Source: Paenibacillus rhizophilus (GTDB taxonomy: Bacteria > Bacillota > Bacilli > Paenibacillales > Paenibacillaceae). Taken from it: a stretch of 64,000 bases of DNA. Positions within the stretch are counted from its first letter, which is position 1. Each line of letters opens with the position of its first letter. The stretch is from NCBI RefSeq assembly GCF_003854965.1, contig NZ_RQPI01000001.1, forward strand, positions 806,001 through 870,000, given 5' to 3'. Below the pieces are notes generated by a model. That model saw only the letters and a list, made by a program, of their open reading frames with translations, made no database searches and had not been told where the DNA came from. The position numbers and the translations under genes are program-made. Shown here in pieces: positions 52,984-61,021 of this stretch.

Positions 52984-53728
52984 GGGTAGTCACACGCTTC
53001 ATCCTTGACATGCCCTTTCGCTCCAGAAGGTAAATCGTCCAAATGCTGATTTCGTACAATGCCGCCACCGGTATCGATTCCGCCAGAAGCGAGAACGCAT
53101 CAGGAGTTGGAGACAAAATCGCCAATATGATCACGATTCCCAGCACGGCGAATTTCCGTTTTCTCATTAGCATCTTGGAATGAATCAGACCAATTCTCGA
53201 CAGCGCAACCATCACGATCGGCAGTTCAAACACCAGTGCCACCGAGATCAAAAAGAATGCCATAAACGACACATAAGCACTCCCGGAAATCATCGGCCTC
53301 AGAACCCCTTCTCCGCTCTGGATCAGGAAGTCGACGGTGTTCGGCAAAATAAACTCGTAGGCAAATGCGATCCCCCCCGCAAAAAGAACGACAGCTAACG
53401 GAATGGTCAAAAAATAAATTTTGAGACGAATGCCGCGATCCAGCAAGGAGGCGAACATGGACACGAGCAGGCAGGCCAGAACGGGAAACGACGCCAGAAC
53501 TCCTCCGAACATCGCCACCCGCAGTTTCGTCATCACTCCATCCACGGGAGTCATAAAGAACAGCGGCTGATCCTGAAGCGGCCGGCACAAAAGCTTCAAA
53601 AGCGGGTCCGACACCGCATATACAGCCGTCGCTGCGACGATGACAACCAACACTCCGGCGAGGATGCGGGCGCGGAATTTGCCCAGCCAGCGAACGGCGC
53701 TAACGATATTTTCGCTCTCCCACATCAA
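52976..53728 (-). CDS. tatC2: Twin-arginine translocase TatC-like subunit (second, divergent copy)
   Basis: 250 aa with six helices. The C-terminal part is clearly TatC (LSPTPDAFSLLAESIPVAAL, then YEISIWTIYLLE), including the P-x-P-D element. The N-terminal signal-recognition motif is degenerate: WLGKFRARILAG replaces HLxELRxRL, and the extended loop between helices 2 and 3 lacks the usual PAL/PGL-E pattern. It may work as a partner of the first TatC rather than as an independent receptor. It lies between tatA and the first tatC. Confidence 0.88.
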   Translation of the reverse strand: MMWESENIVSAVRWLGKFRARILAGVLVVIVAATAVYAVSDPLLKLLCRPLQDQPLFFMTPVDGVMTKLRVAMFGGVLASFPVLACLLVSMFASLLDRGIRLKIYFLTIPLAVVLFAGGIAFAYEFILPNTVDFLIQSGEGVLRPMISGSAYVSFMAFFLISVALVFELPIVMVALSRIGLIHSKMLMRKRKFAVLGIVIILAILSPTPDAFSLLAESIPVAALYEISIWTIYLLERKGMSRMKRVTTHD

Positions 53729-53746
53729 TATTCACCGATGAGACGA

Positions 53747-53998
53747 TTACGACTTGACTTCATGGGTTTCTTGAGGAACGACGGCAGCCTGAACCGGAAC
53801 AGCGGCAGCTTGAACCGGAACAGGCTCGTTAGCAGCAGTGGAAGCGGCAGTCTCGCCGGTTAACTCCTTGCCCGCTTTCCGAAATTCGGAGAAGGCTTTA
53901 CCGATAGCTCCGCCCACGGAGGGAAGCTTGCCTGGACCGAACACAATTAACGCGATGACCAAAATAACAATAAGTTCGCCAAAACCAATATGAGGCAT
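53747..53998 (-). CDS. tatA: Twin-arginine translocase subunit TatA/E
   Basis: 83 aa. One N-terminal helix ([18 protein letters not shown], with the FGPGKLP hinge), an amphipathic helix ([20 protein letters not shown]), and a Pro/Val/Ala-rich tail with tandem VPVQAA repeats. TatA oligomers form the pore through which folded substrates pass. Placement in the hydrogenase operon makes a full TatA + TatC + TatC export unit beside its cargo. Confidence 0.95.
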   Translation of the reverse strand: MPHIGFGELIVILVIALIVFGPGKLPSVGGAIGKAFSEFRKAGKELTGETAASTAANEPVPVQAAAVPVQAAVVPQETHEVKS

Positions 53999-54015
53999 AA
54001 GTTAACTCTCCTTTT

Positions 54016-54678
54016 TTATACTGGATTCGAGATCGAGATCGTTTCCTTCAACCAGGCGCAAAGCTCATCAATCCCCTGGCCGGTTATGCAGGAAGTTTCA
54101 AGAACCTTCGCCTTAGGATTGATTTCTCTGATATCTTTGTGAAATTCATCCTTGTCAAAGTTCGTATAGGGCACCAAATCGACTTTATTCAAAATGATAA
54201 TGCCGGACTTTTCAAACATGCGCGGATATTTCTGCGGCTTGTCGTTTCCTTCCGTCGTACTTAAAACGGTGATGATCAGATCCTCCCCCAGCTCGAACGA
54301 TGCGGGACAAATCAGGTTGCCGACATTCTCGATGATCAGCAGGTTCGTTTCGTCCAAGTTCAAATGGCTTAAGGCGTTCCGGATCATCTGCCCATCCAGG
54401 TGACACCCGCCCTCGGTGTTGATTTGCACGACCGGCACCCCGTGGGCCTCGATTCTTTCGGCATCCTTTGTCGTATAGAGGTCACCCTCGATCACCGCAA
54501 TGTTCACTTCATCCTTCAGCCTCGCGATCACTTTCTCCAGAATGGAAGTTTTGCCTGATCCCGGGGAGCTCATCAAATTGATGACATAAAGCCCCTTCTC
54601 ATTCATCAGCTTCTTGTTCTGCTGCGTTAGCTCGTCATTCACCTTCAGTATGTTGGTAACCACTTTAATGCTGCTCAT
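54016..54678 (-). CDS. hypB: Hydrogenase nickel incorporation GTPase HypB
   Basis: 220 aa. The P-loop is SSPGSGKTSILEKV near residue 33; metal-site and switch residues lie in GGCHLDGQMIRNAL; NKVDLVPY is the guanine-specificity motif. The protein has no N-terminal CxxCGC or His-rich nickel-storage extension, so it needs other nickel delivery, probably HypA and the NiCoT permease. It uses GTP hydrolysis to pass nickel to the hydrogenase large subunit. It starts next to the hypA stop. Confidence 0.96.
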   Translation of the reverse strand: MSSIKVVTNILKVNDELTQQNKKLMNEKGLYVINLMSSPGSGKTSILEKVIARLKDEVNIAVIEGDLYTTKDAERIEAHGVPVVQINTEGGCHLDGQMIRNALSHLNLDETNLLIIENVGNLICPASFELGEDLIITVLSTTEGNDKPQKYPRMFEKSGIIILNKVDLVPYTNFDKDEFHKDIREINPKAKVLETSCITGQGIDELCAWLKETISISNPV

Positions 54679-55020
54679 TTAATCACCCTCCATCGTATCG
54701 ATATACAGCTCATAACCTGTAAGGACCTGATTGTCCAGCCCGCCGCACGAAGGGCACACGGGATGGTAAAAACGGATGGGAAACGAAATGCCGCAGCTTC
54801 CGCATGAGGCAGTTGCTTCCACCTGTTCGATGATAAAATCCGACCCTTCCGCAATCGTACCATGCGATGCGTTTTGAAAAACGAATTGCATGGCTTCCGG
54901 AAGGGCCCCCGACAGTTCTCCCACCTTGGCCGTGATGCGCCTAATTTTTGTTAAGTGGTGCTCTTCAGCTTTCGTGAGGATCAATTCCAAGGCGCTTTCT
55001 ACAATAGCCGCTTCATGCAA
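54679..55020 (-). CDS. hypA: Hydrogenase nickel incorporation protein HypA
   Basis: 113 aa, starting MHEAAIVESALELI with the nickel-binding His2. The zinc site has two CxxC pairs: CGSCGISFP and CPSCGG, 17 residues apart. HypA binds nickel and delivers it with HypB. Its start overlaps the protease gene by 8 nt and its stop adjoins hypB, showing tight coupling in the operon. Confidence 0.96.
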   Translation of the reverse strand: MHEAAIVESALELILTKAEEHHLTKIRRITAKVGELSGALPEAMQFVFQNASHGTIAEGSDFIIEQVEATASCGSCGISFPIRFYHPVCPSCGGLDNQVLTGYELYIDTMEGD

Positions 55021-55489
55021 AGTTCGTCTCCTCCTGCCTTGCGAAGCCCAATTCTTGCTTGAGAAGCCCGATTATGTCGGGAATCTTACTCCTCATGAGA
55101 TCCGACAATTCCAATTCAAAGCAGATCTCCTGCGGTTCAATGCCGAATATGATCACGTCCGGAGCGGCACCGAGCATCCGGGCCATTTTGACCACATCAA
55201 AAATCTGAACATCGTGAATGGATAAATTTTCTTTCTTGTAGCTCGCAAGATCCTCTGGCCTGATTCGGTAAATCGTTCCGGGCTCGAAGCCTGCTTTCAA
55301 CGCATCGACAACAATAATTTTCCGGCACTCCAGAAAATAGCTCAGCATAGCCAGGGTGGAAGTCCCCCCATCCACCAGTTCAACAGTGGACGGGAGGTCT
55401 TCTTTCTCCAATTCGCGGATGGTATGGACGCCGATGCCGTCATCCTTCAAGAGTATGTTGCCGATTCCAATGACCGCCGTGTCCTTCAT
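55013..55489 (-). CDS. Hydrogenase large-subunit maturation endopeptidase (HyaD/HybD family)
   Basis: 158 aa. Motifs GIGNILLKDDGIGVH, VELVDGGTS and IIVVDALKAG place the metal-contacting Glu/Asp residues of this family, and SIHDVQIFDV supplies the conserved His. It removes the C-terminal extension after DPCxxCxxH of the large subunit once nickel is loaded. It begins 2 nt after the large-subunit stop, so a dedicated protease for that subunit is clear. Confidence 0.94.
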   Translation of the reverse strand: MKDTAVIGIGNILLKDDGIGVHTIRELEKEDLPSTVELVDGGTSTLAMLSYFLECRKIIVVDALKAGFEPGTIYRIRPEDLASYKKENLSIHDVQIFDVVKMARMLGAAPDVIIFGIEPQEICFELELSDLMRSKIPDIIGLLKQELGFARQEETNFA

Positions 55490-55491
55490 CG

Positions 55492-56910
55492 TTATTTGCC
55501 AAGAGGCTGCACGACAAATTTGGACATTTCCACGCCGTCAGGGGACATGACATGCACGGAACAACCGGTGCAGGGGTCAAAGGAATGCACAATGCGGAGC
55601 AGCTCCACAGGCTGCGCAGGGTTTTCCACATGGGTACCAATCAGCGCTTTTTCGACAGGACCCGGGTTGCCGGAATCGTCCATCGGGGAAGCGTTCCAGC
55701 AGGTTGGGGTGATAATTTGGTATTTTGAAATTTTGGAGCTGGATACCGATACCCAATGCCCGATCGCGCCCCGAGGAGCTTCCGTTAAACCGGAGGCACT
55801 GCCCGATACCGGATCGCCGATATTCGTAAAGCCGCTGGCCCCGGGTGTCACTTGATCCAGCCACGTCTGCATATTGCTTACGAGTTTGGACATTTCCACG
55901 TAGCGCGCCATATGCCGGTCCATAACGGATACGCCCCTGCGATAGTCGCCGCTTACCCATGCTCTGGCCAGCGGTCCCGCTTCAAAAGCCGTATTGTTGT
56001 ACCGTGGAGATTTCAACCAGGTGTAAGCTCCGCTCTTTCCGTAGCTCGCCGTTGTGGTGCCGCTTGCCGGGGCTTGTCCGCTCGGAGAGGAGTAATAGGA
56101 ATATTTATTGTATTCCTTAATGTTCGCTTCGTTGAATGCGCCGACGGTTCCGCCTGTGACAGTGCCGGCCGGGAATAACAAGCCTCCTGAAGTGTTCGTG
56201 TCAAATGCGCCGAAGGTGATCAGGTTGCCGTACCCTGTGCCCACGTTGTAGTAATCGTTGTAAGCCGAAGCCAGCATGTTGACGTCCGATTGATAAGTAT
56301 TGGAAATGAAGGACTGTATATCGTTCAAATAGTTTCGGAAATTGGTGATTTCCGTTGCCGAAGGCAAGGCCGTTACACCGCCCGGAATAATATTCGCGGC
56401 ATGGGGAAGCTTACCGCTGAAGATGGCCGCCATTTCATTGGCCTTTCTGCGGATTTGCAGCGCCGAAATATAGTGATCCGTCAGCGTTTGGGTATCGGCG
56501 GCGCTGAACCTTAGATCCTGCGTATAGCCTCCCGTCCATGGGCTCATCTGCGGACCTTGAATATAGTCCAGTAACGATAAATGGTAAAAATGCGTGATCC
56601 CGCTGTCCAGGAAATTCGCCCCTTGAATCAGATTCCGGAGCATCAGCCCCTGGAGATTAGGTTTAAAGCCCTTTATCTTCTCAACCGCCTTTGCGGAAGC
56701 AACGGCCTGGGGAACCGGGCATACCCCGCAAATTCGCTGAGTCAGGAATGAAGCATCCCTTGGTGGCCGATTCAGCAGCATATTTTCGAAATCCCGGAAC
56801 AGCATTCCGGCAACAGTGGCGGAAGCAACCGTATTATCGGCGCCCAGCGTGACTTCAACCTTCAAATGTCCTTCCAAACGAGTTACTGGATCCAGTTTAA
56901 TTGTACTCAT
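55492..56910 (-). CDS. [NiFe] hydrogenase large subunit
   Basis: 472 aa from the ATG at 56910; AAAGGGTG lies at correct spacing, and an ATG two codons upstream nearly overlaps it. N-terminal L0 motif VTRLEGHLKVEV; L1 RICGVCPVPQAVASA, with PVPQ replacing the TxxH seen in many group 1 enzymes; L2 DPCTGCSVH near the C-terminus. The last ~20 residues after the His (VMSPDGVEMSKFVVQPLGK) are the peptide removed at maturation. It binds the Ni-Fe(CN)2CO centre. At 472 aa it is shorter than most group 1 large subunits (~550-600). It would be exported folded with a small subunit by the Tat system. Confidence 0.95.
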   Translation of the reverse strand: MSTIKLDPVTRLEGHLKVEVTLGADNTVASATVAGMLFRDFENMLLNRPPRDASFLTQRICGVCPVPQAVASAKAVEKIKGFKPNLQGLMLRNLIQGANFLDSGITHFYHLSLLDYIQGPQMSPWTGGYTQDLRFSAADTQTLTDHYISALQIRRKANEMAAIFSGKLPHAANIIPGGVTALPSATEITNFRNYLNDIQSFISNTYQSDVNMLASAYNDYYNVGTGYGNLITFGAFDTNTSGGLLFPAGTVTGGTVGAFNEANIKEYNKYSYYSSPSGQAPASGTTTASYGKSGAYTWLKSPRYNNTAFEAGPLARAWVSGDYRRGVSVMDRHMARYVEMSKLVSNMQTWLDQVTPGASGFTNIGDPVSGSASGLTEAPRGAIGHWVSVSSSKISKYQIITPTCWNASPMDDSGNPGPVEKALIGTHVENPAQPVELLRIVHSFDPCTGCSVHVMSPDGVEMSKFVVQPLGK

Positions 56911-56926
56911 TATCATTCACCCTTTC

Positions 56927-57826
56927 TTAGTCGTCGCTTGAGACGGAAATGACAGGATTTTGCGGGAATGCGGGAGATGTACAACCGATGCACGGATAAT
57001 TCGATTGGATGCACCAGCCTTGTCGGTTATTCCACTTTAGCGACGGACATGGCGATTGGTTATCAGGGCCTTTGCAGCCGATTTCCTCATAGCAGCCGTA
57101 TTTTCCGGGCTGGGAAACTTCTTCTGTTTCTCTTCTTGGACAAACACTGTGTACGGTTCTGCTGAAATATTTTGTCGGGCGGCTGTAACTGTCAAGAGAA
57201 GGTGTACCAGTCAAAATCAAATCAAGCAGTGTCTGTACCATTACCGTCGCATTCACGGGACACCCCGCTAAATTGACGACCGGTTTCGCGGTTTTACCGC
57301 TCAGCAGCGACTTAACGGTTACGCACCCTGTGCTGTTGGGGGCTGCGGCCGCCACACCGCCAAAGGAAGCGCAGGTGCCTGCCGCCACGACATATTTCGC
57401 TTTCGGTCCATATTTGAGCACAGCATCATATACGGTAAGCGGAACCCCGTTCTGCTCGCCGATAATACAGTTGTTTTTAGAAGCTCCCCCGGGAATGGCA
57501 CCCTCGATTACGAGAATGAATTGTCCGTTATACTGGTTCGCCGCATTCTCAAGCGCCTGCATCGCACTTTCACCTGAAGCCACCATAAGCGTGCTGTCAT
57601 ACTTCATACTGATTTTGTTCTGAAGCACATCTTCGATGGTGGTAGGGTTCGTTACGTTCAGTGTGGATATGCTGCAGCCTGAACAGCCCGACCCGAGCAA
57701 CCAAATGACCGGAGGGTCCGTGTCCGCCGCCATCACCGTGTTCAGCTTGTCCATATCCATCTCCAACTTCAGCGCTGCCACGGCCGCCACCGACCACTTG
57801 AGAAAATCTCTCCTGTTGATTCTCAT
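56927..57826 (-). CDS. [NiFe] hydrogenase small subunit, copy 1 (adjacent to the large subunit)
   Basis: 299 aa from the ATG at 57826 (AAAGGAG upstream). The N-terminus RINRRDFLKWSVAAVAALK is a Tat signal. The proximal cluster ligands are GSGCSGCS, GTCASFGG, STGC and LAGCPVN; HSVCPRR, YGCYEEIGC and SPCPSLKWNNRQGWC...PCIGC give the distal and medial clusters. The extra cysteines of O2-tolerant enzymes (next to Cys of CxxC and at WGC) are absent: SFGG stands in that place. No C-terminal membrane helix is present. It differs from copy 2 mainly in the C-terminal third. Confidence 0.94.
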   Translation of the reverse strand: MRINRRDFLKWSVAAVAALKLEMDMDKLNTVMAADTDPPVIWLLGSGCSGCSISTLNVTNPTTIEDVLQNKISMKYDSTLMVASGESAMQALENAANQYNGQFILVIEGAIPGGASKNNCIIGEQNGVPLTVYDAVLKYGPKAKYVVAAGTCASFGGVAAAAPNSTGCVTVKSLLSGKTAKPVVNLAGCPVNATVMVQTLLDLILTGTPSLDSYSRPTKYFSRTVHSVCPRRETEEVSQPGKYGCYEEIGCKGPDNQSPCPSLKWNNRQGWCIQSNYPCIGCTSPAFPQNPVISVSSDD

Positions 57827-57909
57827 CAAATACTCTCCTTTTTTGTAGATTGGGAGCCTCCTACCTATAGAACCACTTTAAAGGGGTCCATACGATTATT
57901 CGCCCTTTC

Positions 57910-58809
57910 TTAGCCACCGCTTGAAACGGAAATGATCGGATTTAGAGGAAATGCAGGTGCTGTACAGCCGATGCACGGATGATCCGATTGGATGCACCAG
58001 CCTTGTTTGTTGTTCCACTTGAGCGACGGGCATGGCGATTGGTTTCCGGGGCCTTTGCAGCCAACTTGTCTATAGCAGCCGTAAATTCCGGGCTGGGAGA
58101 CCTGGGTTTGTCCTTTTCTCGGACACACACTATGTATGGTCGTGCCGAAAAATTTGCTCGGGCGGCTGTTGCCATCGAGAGAAGGAACACCAGTCAAGAT
58201 TAAATCAAGCAGCGTCTGCACCATTACCGTCGCATTTACAGGACATCCTGCCAAATTGACAATCGGGTTCGCGGTTTGGCCGCTCAGCAGGGACTTCACG
58301 GATACGCATCCTGTGCTGTTAGGGGCTGCGGCCGCCACACCGCCAAATGAGGCGCAGGTGCCTGCCGCTACGACATATTTCGCTTTCGGTCCATATTTGA
58401 GTACAGCATCATACATCGTGAGCGGTACCCCGTTCTGCTCGCCGATAATACAGTAGTTCTTGGAGGCTCCCCCGGGAATGGCACCCTCGATCACGAGAAT
58501 GAATTGTCCGTTATACTGGTTCGCCGCATTTTCGAGCGCCTGCATCGCACTTTCTCCTGAAGCCGCCATGAGTGTGCTGTCATACTTCATACTGATTTTG
58601 TTCTGAAGCACATCTTCGATGGTGGTCGGATTCGTCACATTCAGCGTAGATATGCTGCAGCCCGAACAACCCGATCCCAGCAGCCAGATGACCGGCGGGT
58701 CTGTGTCCGCTGCCATAACCGTGTTCAGCTTGTCCATATCCATTTCCAACTTCAGCGCTGCCACGGCCGCCACCGACCACTTGAGAAAATCTCTCCTGTT
58801 GATTCTCAT
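57910..58809 (-). CDS. [NiFe] hydrogenase small subunit, copy 2 (first gene of the operon)
   Basis: 299 aa from the ATG at 58809, with AAAGGAGAG upstream; a longer frame to 58878 has no homology. It has the same Tat signal (MRINRRDFLKWS) and the same set of cluster cysteines as copy 1. The first ~200 residues are nearly identical to copy 1, while the part after HSVCPR differs (QTQVSQPGIYGCYRQVGC against EEVSQPGKYGCYEEIGC). Both are intact. A tandem duplication followed by divergence or partial gene conversion explains this. Only one large-subunit gene follows. Confidence 0.94.
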   Translation of the reverse strand: MRINRRDFLKWSVAAVAALKLEMDMDKLNTVMAADTDPPVIWLLGSGCSGCSISTLNVTNPTTIEDVLQNKISMKYDSTLMAASGESAMQALENAANQYNGQFILVIEGAIPGGASKNYCIIGEQNGVPLTMYDAVLKYGPKAKYVVAAGTCASFGGVAAAAPNSTGCVSVKSLLSGQTANPIVNLAGCPVNATVMVQTLLDLILTGVPSLDGNSRPSKFFGTTIHSVCPRKGQTQVSQPGIYGCYRQVGCKGPGNQSPCPSLKWNNKQGWCIQSDHPCIGCTAPAFPLNPIISVSSGG

Positions 58810-58882
58810 CAAATCTCTCCTTTCGTCGATTGGGAGTTTCACATGCATGGAACAGAATTCTTTCAATGCAAAAACCACCCAG

Positions 58883-58912
58883 ATTATAAAGTGAAAGGGA
58901 ATGAAAGATCAA
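58883..58912 (-). promoter_or_regulatory. Promoter of the hydrogenase operon
   Basis: On the minus strand: -35 TTGATC (58907-58912), an 18-bp spacer and -10 TATAAT (58883-58888), about 75 nt upstream of the first small-subunit start. The remaining ~330 nt to the sensor-kinase gene hold no gene; no clear Fnr palindrome was seen. Confidence 0.6.
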
Positions 58913-59249
58913 TGAACAAATTGAGAACATTTGTATAAATTACCTAAAATTTGACGTTTTTCTTCAGGAATCGAGGGGATGTGCAGGAGGGTGTTGGTGA
59001 GAAGGGCTGAAGGATGTCGAGATTGAAATCGCATACGAATAGAATTTTAAACTGTTCATTTATGCAAAATAGGTACTATGTCTACTATGAATTCGGGCAC
59101 TATGAACCACTTCCATAATCCTATATCCGGCTTCATTCTATGGTGATCTCCAATGATCTTCGTTATAATTAAACCAGGAATATAATTTATATATTGAATC
59201 TTTTGATCAGGTGAATGTTAAATTTTACTATCATTGGAGCTGGTTATGG

Positions 59250-60360
59250 ATGGAGCAGGCGCTTGAATATATTCGCCGGCAGAAGGATGCCATCATTGAG
59301 TGGTGGTTGAACGAAGTCGACAAGGAGTATCCAAAATTCTATAATTTGGATAAATTAAGGGGGCATGGCAAGCTCTATTTTGATCTGGTCACAGCCGTAC
59401 ATATTCCTGTCCAGGAGCACCCCCTTTTTCAGCATTTACCGGAATGGTGCCAAATTCTGTTTCTTAAAAAAGTGCCGATCGTGCATGTCATGCACAGCTC
59501 CCATTTATTCCGTCAATCTGTGTTTAAAGCGCTTTCGGATGCGCCGCTGGATGAAGGAAAGCTGATGAAGGTGTTGGCCCTTCTGAGCGAGCGCATTGAT
59601 ACGTATGAGCGGCAAGTTTCCCAGTATTATACAGATCATGTCCACTCACAGCTGGAAGAGCAAGAACAAAGGCTGGATGAGCTGCATGACGACAAATTAA
59701 ATCTGATCGGCAAAATGGCGGCCAGTATGGCCCATGAAATCCGCAATCCCCTCACCTCCATTAGAGGTTTCATCAAGCTGATCCGGGGCCGTCTGCCCGA
59801 AGAGTCGCTGGCTCTCGTAGAAAATTACATCCACATCATTGAGACCGAGTTCGATCTCATTCAAATGCAGATAACCGGCTTTCTAACCTTTTCCAAAAAA
59901 ACCTGTCGTGGATCGCTTTGTCTGGATAAACCTCCGGGAACAGATTCATTCCGTGCTGGTGCTCATTAATCCGCTGCTTATCAACAACAACATCGAACTG
60001 ACAGTCGATTTGCCGGAAGAATTGGCCGTCTGCGTTCAGAAGACACCGATCCAACAGGTTCTCTCCAACCTGCTTAATAACAGTATCGATGCGCTCGGCA
60101 ATGTCAGCCGTGAGAAGCGGATTTGGATTTCCAGCGATGAAGACGAACAATGGATCTACTTAAAGATAGCCAACAATGGCCCGAAAATTCCGGATGACAT
60201 TCAGCGGAAGCTGTTTCAGCCTTTTGTGACGGGCAGAGAGCATGGAACGGGTCTTGGACTGACAATCTGCAAGAAGATTATGGAAAACCACAAAGGAAAC
60301 ATGTTCTTCCGCTCCACCGATAACGAAACCGTATTCATTCTGGGGTTCAAAAAGCCTTGA
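59250..60360 (+). pseudogene. Cytoplasmic sensor histidine kinase, one-base frameshift in an A7 run
   Basis: The first frame gives a ~150-aa helical N-terminal sensor region without membrane segments, then the H-box MAASMAHEIRNPLTSIRGF, and reads to FLTFSKK. At the A7 run (59895-59901) the family sequence moves to another frame (PVVDRFVWINLREQIHSVLV) and finishes with the N-box QVLSNLLNNSIDAL and G-box HGTGLGLTICKKIM. Removing one A restores about 370 aa, similar to sporulation-type KinB/KinE-like kinases. It is divergent from the hydrogenase operon, but no response regulator is nearby. Confidence 0.82.
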
Positions 60361-60431
60361 AAAAGGCATGAGTATTTTTGATTTCTCAAAGTGTGCGTCA
60401 GACTCGGTCAAAATCTCTAAGTATCGATATT

Positions 60432-60866
60432 CTACCGCTGCAAAATCATTTTCAGCCCGTTTTTGTTCGTCAGCAAATCCTCGAGGGTATATTCGTCAAG
60501 CACTTGCAAATAAGCATCTAATGCTTTACCAAGGACTCCTTTCAGCCCACATACCGGGGTAATCGGACAATGGTTCCCCTCGGGGTTGAAACATTCGACG
60601 AGGTGGAAATCGTCCTCCATCCTCCGAATGACTTCACCGATATTGATTTCTTCGGGTGCATGCGCCAGCCGGATTCCGCCTCCCCTTCCCCTAACTGTTT
60701 CGATAAACCCCGCTTTGCCGAGTTCATGGGCAACTTTCACTAAATGATTTTTGGATATATTATATGCATCCGATATTTCCTGAATGGTTGACCGTTCCTT
60801 TCGCACCTTCGTCCCCAAATAAAGAAGAATCCGTAAAGAAAAATCGGTGTACATGGTAAGCCTCAT
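60432..60866 (-). CDS. nsrR: Rrf2-family NO-sensing repressor NsrR
   Basis: 144 aa, MRLTMYTDFSLRILLYLGTK. The start at 60866 has GGAGG 7 nt upstream. The winged HTH includes TIQEISDAYNISKNHLVKVA and RGRGGGIRLAH. The three cluster cysteines lie in ECFNPEGNHCPITPVCGLK, with the spacing of NsrR (Cx7Cx5C). NsrR holds a [4Fe-4S] cluster that is destroyed by NO, releasing repression. It is divergent from hmp, its classic target, with an NsrR-like palindrome between them. Confidence 0.93.
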   Translation of the reverse strand: MRLTMYTDFSLRILLYLGTKVRKERSTIQEISDAYNISKNHLVKVAHELGKAGFIETVRGRGGGIRLAHAPEEINIGEVIRRMEDDFHLVECFNPEGNHCPITPVCGLKGVLGKALDAYLQVLDEYTLEDLLTNKNGLKMILQR

Positions 60867-60941
60867 TTTCATCCTCCCATCGGGCATTATAGTATATGAT
60901 CATTGTTACACACCCGCCTTGATATTTTGTCCATTTTGTTA

Positions 60942-60964
60942 AAGTTGTATTTTAAATATATCTT
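60942..60964. promoter_or_regulatory. NsrR operator upstream of hmp
   Basis: AAGTTGTATTTTAAATATATC plus TT forms a 23-bp near-palindrome (AAG..TAT..ATA..CTT) like known NsrR sites (AAGATGTATTT-n-AAATACATCTT). It lies about 60 nt upstream of the hmp reading frame. Confidence 0.75.
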
Positions 60965-61021
60965 TAAATTTAGGATAAGCTTATAGTAGATCTATAGAAA
61001 TGAAAAAAGGAGTGACTTATC

